33,051 nt of DNA from positions 1 through 33,051 of the forward strand of contig NZ_JAOCDM010000053.1 of the NCBI RefSeq assembly GCF_029840925.1, given 5' to 3'. The position numbers were made by a program, and so were the translations under genes. Of the stretch, positions 30,613-33,051 are shown piece by piece. The notes under the pieces were generated by a model, which made no database searches, was not told where the DNA came from, and saw only the letters and a program-made list of their open reading frames with translations. Within the stretch, counting starts at the first letter, position 1. The number at the start of each line of letters is the position of its first letter. Source of the DNA: Pseudomonas sp. GD03858 (lineage in GTDB: Bacteria > Pseudomonadota > Gammaproteobacteria > Pseudomonadales > Pseudomonadaceae).

Positions 30613-33051
30613 ATGAGCAGCCCAGACGTACGTGCCCCACGCTCCCGCTTCCCTCACCCGAAGACCTTGCTGGCTCTCGGTGTCACCTTGGCGCTCAATT
30701 GCGTCCAGGCGCACGCCGAAGTGGTCGAGCTGAACATTCCGGCTCAGCCACTCTCCAGTGCTCTGCAGGCGCTCGGCCGCCAGGCCAACCTGCAGATCCT
30801 GTACAGCCCGGACACCGTCGGCAGCCTGCGCGCCAGCGCGCTCAAGGGCCGCATCGACAGCATCGATGCGCTGCGCCGCCTGATCCAGGGCACCGGCATC
30901 ACCTATCAGGTCGAAGGCAACGTGGTGACCCTGAGCGGGGGATTTGACACCAGCAGCGGTGCGATCAACCTCGACACCACCTCGGTCACCGCCTCGCAGT
31001 TGGGCAACATCACCGAGAACACCGGCTCCTACACCGCCGGCGCGGTCACCGTGGGCGGCAAGACCCCCACCGCCATGCGCGAAATCCCGCAGTCGGTATC
31101 GGTGATCAGCAGCCAGCGCATCGAGGACCAGGGCTTGCACAACGTCGAGCAGGTGCTCAAGCAGGCGCCTGGCATCACCCTGGTCGGCGGCAACGACAAC
31201 GATGTGCAGATCTACTCGCGCGGCTTCAAGGTCAGCAGCATCACCACCGACAGCGGTGCGCCGTCGATGCGCGAAGAGACCTACCAGACCCTGCCGGACA
31301 TGATCCAGTACGACCACGTCGAAGTACTGCGCGGCTCCGACGGCATGAACACCGGCAACGGCGAGCCTGGCGGCACCATCAACCTGGTGCGCAAGCGCGC
31401 CCTGGACCACAACCAGGTCAAGCTCGCCAGCTCCGCCGGTAGCTGGGCCAACTATCGCCAGGAAGTCGACGTGACCGGCCCGATGGGCTTCGACGGCAAG
31501 CTGCGTGGCCGCTTCGCCGCCGCCTACGAGGACCGCGACTACTTCTACCACGGCTCCAACAGCCAGAAGCAGGCGTTCTTCGGCGTGCTCGAAGCCGACC
31601 TGACGCCGGACACCCTGCTGACCTTCGGCGGCAGCTATGAAAAACGTGACATGGACGGCTACTGGGACCAGGGCCTGGTGCGCTCCAGCAGCGGCGAAGA
31701 CCTGGGCCTGTCGCGCAAGACCTCGCTGGCTGCCGACTGGTCGTCCGCCAACAACGAACGCATGGAAGCCTTCACCAAGCTCGAACAGGCCTTCAACGAG
31801 AACTGGAAAGGCGAGTTCAACTACACCTTCAGCAAATTCAACACCAGCCACGACCTCGGCCAAGTCATAAGCCCGCCGAACCTGCAGACCGGCACCCAGG
31901 CCAACTTCCAGCGTATCCTGCGTGACTACGAGAACGTCCAGCAGCTGTTCGCCGCCAATATCCACGGCACCTTCGAAGCATTCGGCCGCGAGCACGAGCT
32001 GCTGATCGGCGCCGACCACTCGAACATCCACCGGATGTACGCCGACCACAGCACCAACACCGAAATCACCCCGGTGGACCTGTACAACACCGACATCGGT
32101 TCGCTGCCCAAAGGCAGCCGCCCTGGCCTGCTGTACACCTTCCCCACCTGGGACGCGAAGAAGACCGGCGGCTACATGACCCTCAAGGCGCAGCTGACCG
32201 ATCCGCTCAAGCTGATCGTCGGCGCCCGCTACAACGACTTCGAGGACGCGCTGTTCAGCGTGGTGCCCAACGGCGACGGCAGCACCTCGACCTACACCTC
32301 CGGCGGCAAGGACTCCGGCAATATCACCTACTACGGTGGCCTGGTCTACGACGTCGACGAGAACTGGTCGCTGTACACCAGCTACTCGGAGATCTACCAG
32401 CCGCAAACCAGCATGCTCAGCACCTCGTTCGGCCCGATCGCGCCGATCGAAGGCAAGACCTACGAGGTGGGGGTCAAGAGCGCGTTCTACGACGGGCGCC
32501 TGAACTTCTCCAGCGCCCTGTACTACGTCAAGCGTGAAAACGAAGGCGTGTACATCGGCGGCCCGTCCACCGCGGCCAACTCCTGCTGCTACGTCAACGG
32601 TGGCGAAATCGTCAGCCGTGGCTGGGACACCGAGATCAGCGGCGAGCTGCTGCCGGGCTGGGAAATGTCCGCCGGCTACACCTTCAACATGAACGAATAC
32701 CGCAAGTCCGGTACCGCCGACAACGTAGGCAAGCCGCTCAGCTCGCAGACGCCCAAGCACCTGTTCAAGTTCTTCACCACCTACCAGCTGCCGGGCGAGC
32801 TGGAGCGCTGGAAGGTCGGCGTGGGCGCCAACATCCAGAGCCGCAACTACATCCAGGGTGAAGTGGTGCGCGACAGTGTCAGCACCCCGTTCGCCTACGA
32901 GCAGGCCGGCTACGCCGTATGGAACAGCCTGCTCGAGTACCGCATCGACCAGCACTGGACCGCGGCGGTCAACGCCAACAACCTGTTCGACAAGCGCTAC
33001 TACCAGACCGTCGGCACCAGCGAACGAGGCAACTGGTACGGCGAACCACGC
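30613..33051 (+). CDS. fpvA: Ferripyoverdine TonB-dependent receptor FpvA (truncated by window edge)
   Basis: This outer-membrane receptor imports ferripyoverdine using TonB energy. Translation from ATG 30613 stays open to the last base (813 codons), and only about the last ten residues are missing. After a signal peptide come an STN signalling domain (about residues 38-95, LNIPAQPLSSALQALGRQAN), a TonB-box region, and the plug (REIPQSVSVISSQRIEDQGL and EVLRGSDGMNTGNGEPGGTI). A beta-barrel then follows, ending near NNLFDKRYYQTVG. The STN domain implies signal transfer to a periplasmic anti-sigma factor (FpvR-type) controlling PvdS/FpvI-like sigma factors, which are not in the window. Pyoverdine type cannot be read here. 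Confidence 0.93.
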   Translation, partial: MSSPDVRAPRSRFPHPKTLLALGVTLALNCVQAHAEVVELNIPAQPLSSALQALGRQANLQILYSPDTVGSLRASALKGRIDSIDALRRLIQGTGITYQVEGNVVTLSGGFDTSSGAINLDTTSVTASQLGNITENTGSYTAGAVTVGGKTPTAMREIPQSVSVISSQRIEDQGLHNVEQVLKQAPGITLVGGNDNDVQIYSRGFKVSSITTDSGAPSMREETYQTLPDMIQYDHVEVLRGSDGMNTGNGEPGGTINLVRKRALDHNQVKLASSAGSWANYRQEVDVTGPMGFDGKLRGRFAAAYEDRDYFYHGSNSQKQAFFGVLEADLTPDTLLTFGGSYEKRDMDGYWDQGLVRSSSGEDLGLSRKTSLAADWSSANNERMEAFTKLEQAFNENWKGEFNYTFSKFNTSHDLGQVISPPNLQTGTQANFQRILRDYENVQQLFAANIHGTFEAFGREHELLIGADHSNIHRMYADHSTNTEITPVDLYNTDIGSLPKGSRPGLLYTFPTWDAKKTGGYMTLKAQLTDPLKLIVGARYNDFEDALFSVVPNGDGSTSTYTSGGKDSGNITYYGGLVYDVDENWSLYTSYSEIYQPQTSMLSTSFGPIAPIEGKTYEVGVKSAFYDGRLNFSSALYYVKRENEGVYIGGPSTAANSCCYVNGGEIVSRGWDTEISGELLPGWEMSAGYTFNMNEYRKSGTADNVGKPLSSQTPKHLFKFFTTYQLPGELERWKVGVGANIQSRNYIQGEVVRDSVSTPFAYEQAGYAVWNSLLEYRIDQHWTAAVNANNLFDKRYYQTVGTSERGNWYGEPR

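Noticed and set aside
30427..32955. An 842-codon minus-strand open frame opposite fpvA
   Set aside because: It shows low-complexity Val/Ala/Gly/Gln shadow composition, while the opposite strand encodes a textbook TonB receptor.

Overview
The window is GC-rich chromosomal DNA of a fluorescent Pseudomonas, most likely the P. putida / P. entomophila / P. mosselii branch. The evidence is a set of pyoverdine genes (pvdM, pvdN, pvdO, pvdA, pvdE, fpvA), perfect PvdS-type boxes (TAAAT-N16-CGT), P. putida-style REP elements, and a familiar metabolic gene order. No rRNA, tRNA or CRISPR array was seen.

Layout. 0.2-2.0 kb: periplasmic binding protein and permease of a glycine betaine/choline-type ABC importer, with no ATPase in view. 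2.3-7.9 kb (minus): heavy-metal RND efflux system czcCBA with a CopR/CzcR-like operator upstream. 8.5-9.8 kb: a coupled aroQ-aroE-like pair, probably for quinate/shikimate use. 9.8-11.0 kb: LysE/RhtB exporter divergent from an Lrp/AsnC regulator. 11.0-14.9 kb: AraC regulator divergent from thiolase, 3-hydroxybutyryl-CoA dehydrogenase and a TetR regulator. 14.9-15.9 kb: a siderophore-interacting (ferric reductase) protein behind a perfect PvdS box. 16.0-17.4 kb: a small unknown protein, a P-loop kinase-like protein and a GNAT acetyltransferase. 17.7-19.15 kb: a membrane diguanylate cyclase.

19.15-22.16 kb is an AT-rich accessory island bounded by two directly repeated IS5-type remnants (103 bp shared, 3 mismatches). 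The left copy is a 190-bp internally deleted element with both ends. The right copy carries a decayed transposase start. The cargo (19335-21830) is a compact operon: a sigma70-like promoter overlapped by a 15/19 Fur-box match, a 56-residue peptide gene ending PPGHCVPMNPRPCGWNW, a hairpin, a 240-residue DUF6875-like protein with a C-terminal membrane anchor, and a translationally coupled ABC exporter with an unusually small nucleotide-binding domain. I read it as a candidate iron-regulated modified-peptide (RiPP or microcin-like) cassette. It matches no system I can name and is the most novel part of the window.

22.3-33.05 kb: pbpG, a coiled-coil protein, then the pyoverdine locus. pvdM-pvdN-pvdO (periplasmic maturation) sit behind one PvdS box. 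pvdA-pvdE (hydroxyornithine synthesis and precursor export) sit behind a second. fpvA (ferripyoverdine receptor) runs off the right edge. The SIP gene, the pyoverdine genes and, by its Fur box, the island cassette would all be expressed under iron starvation.
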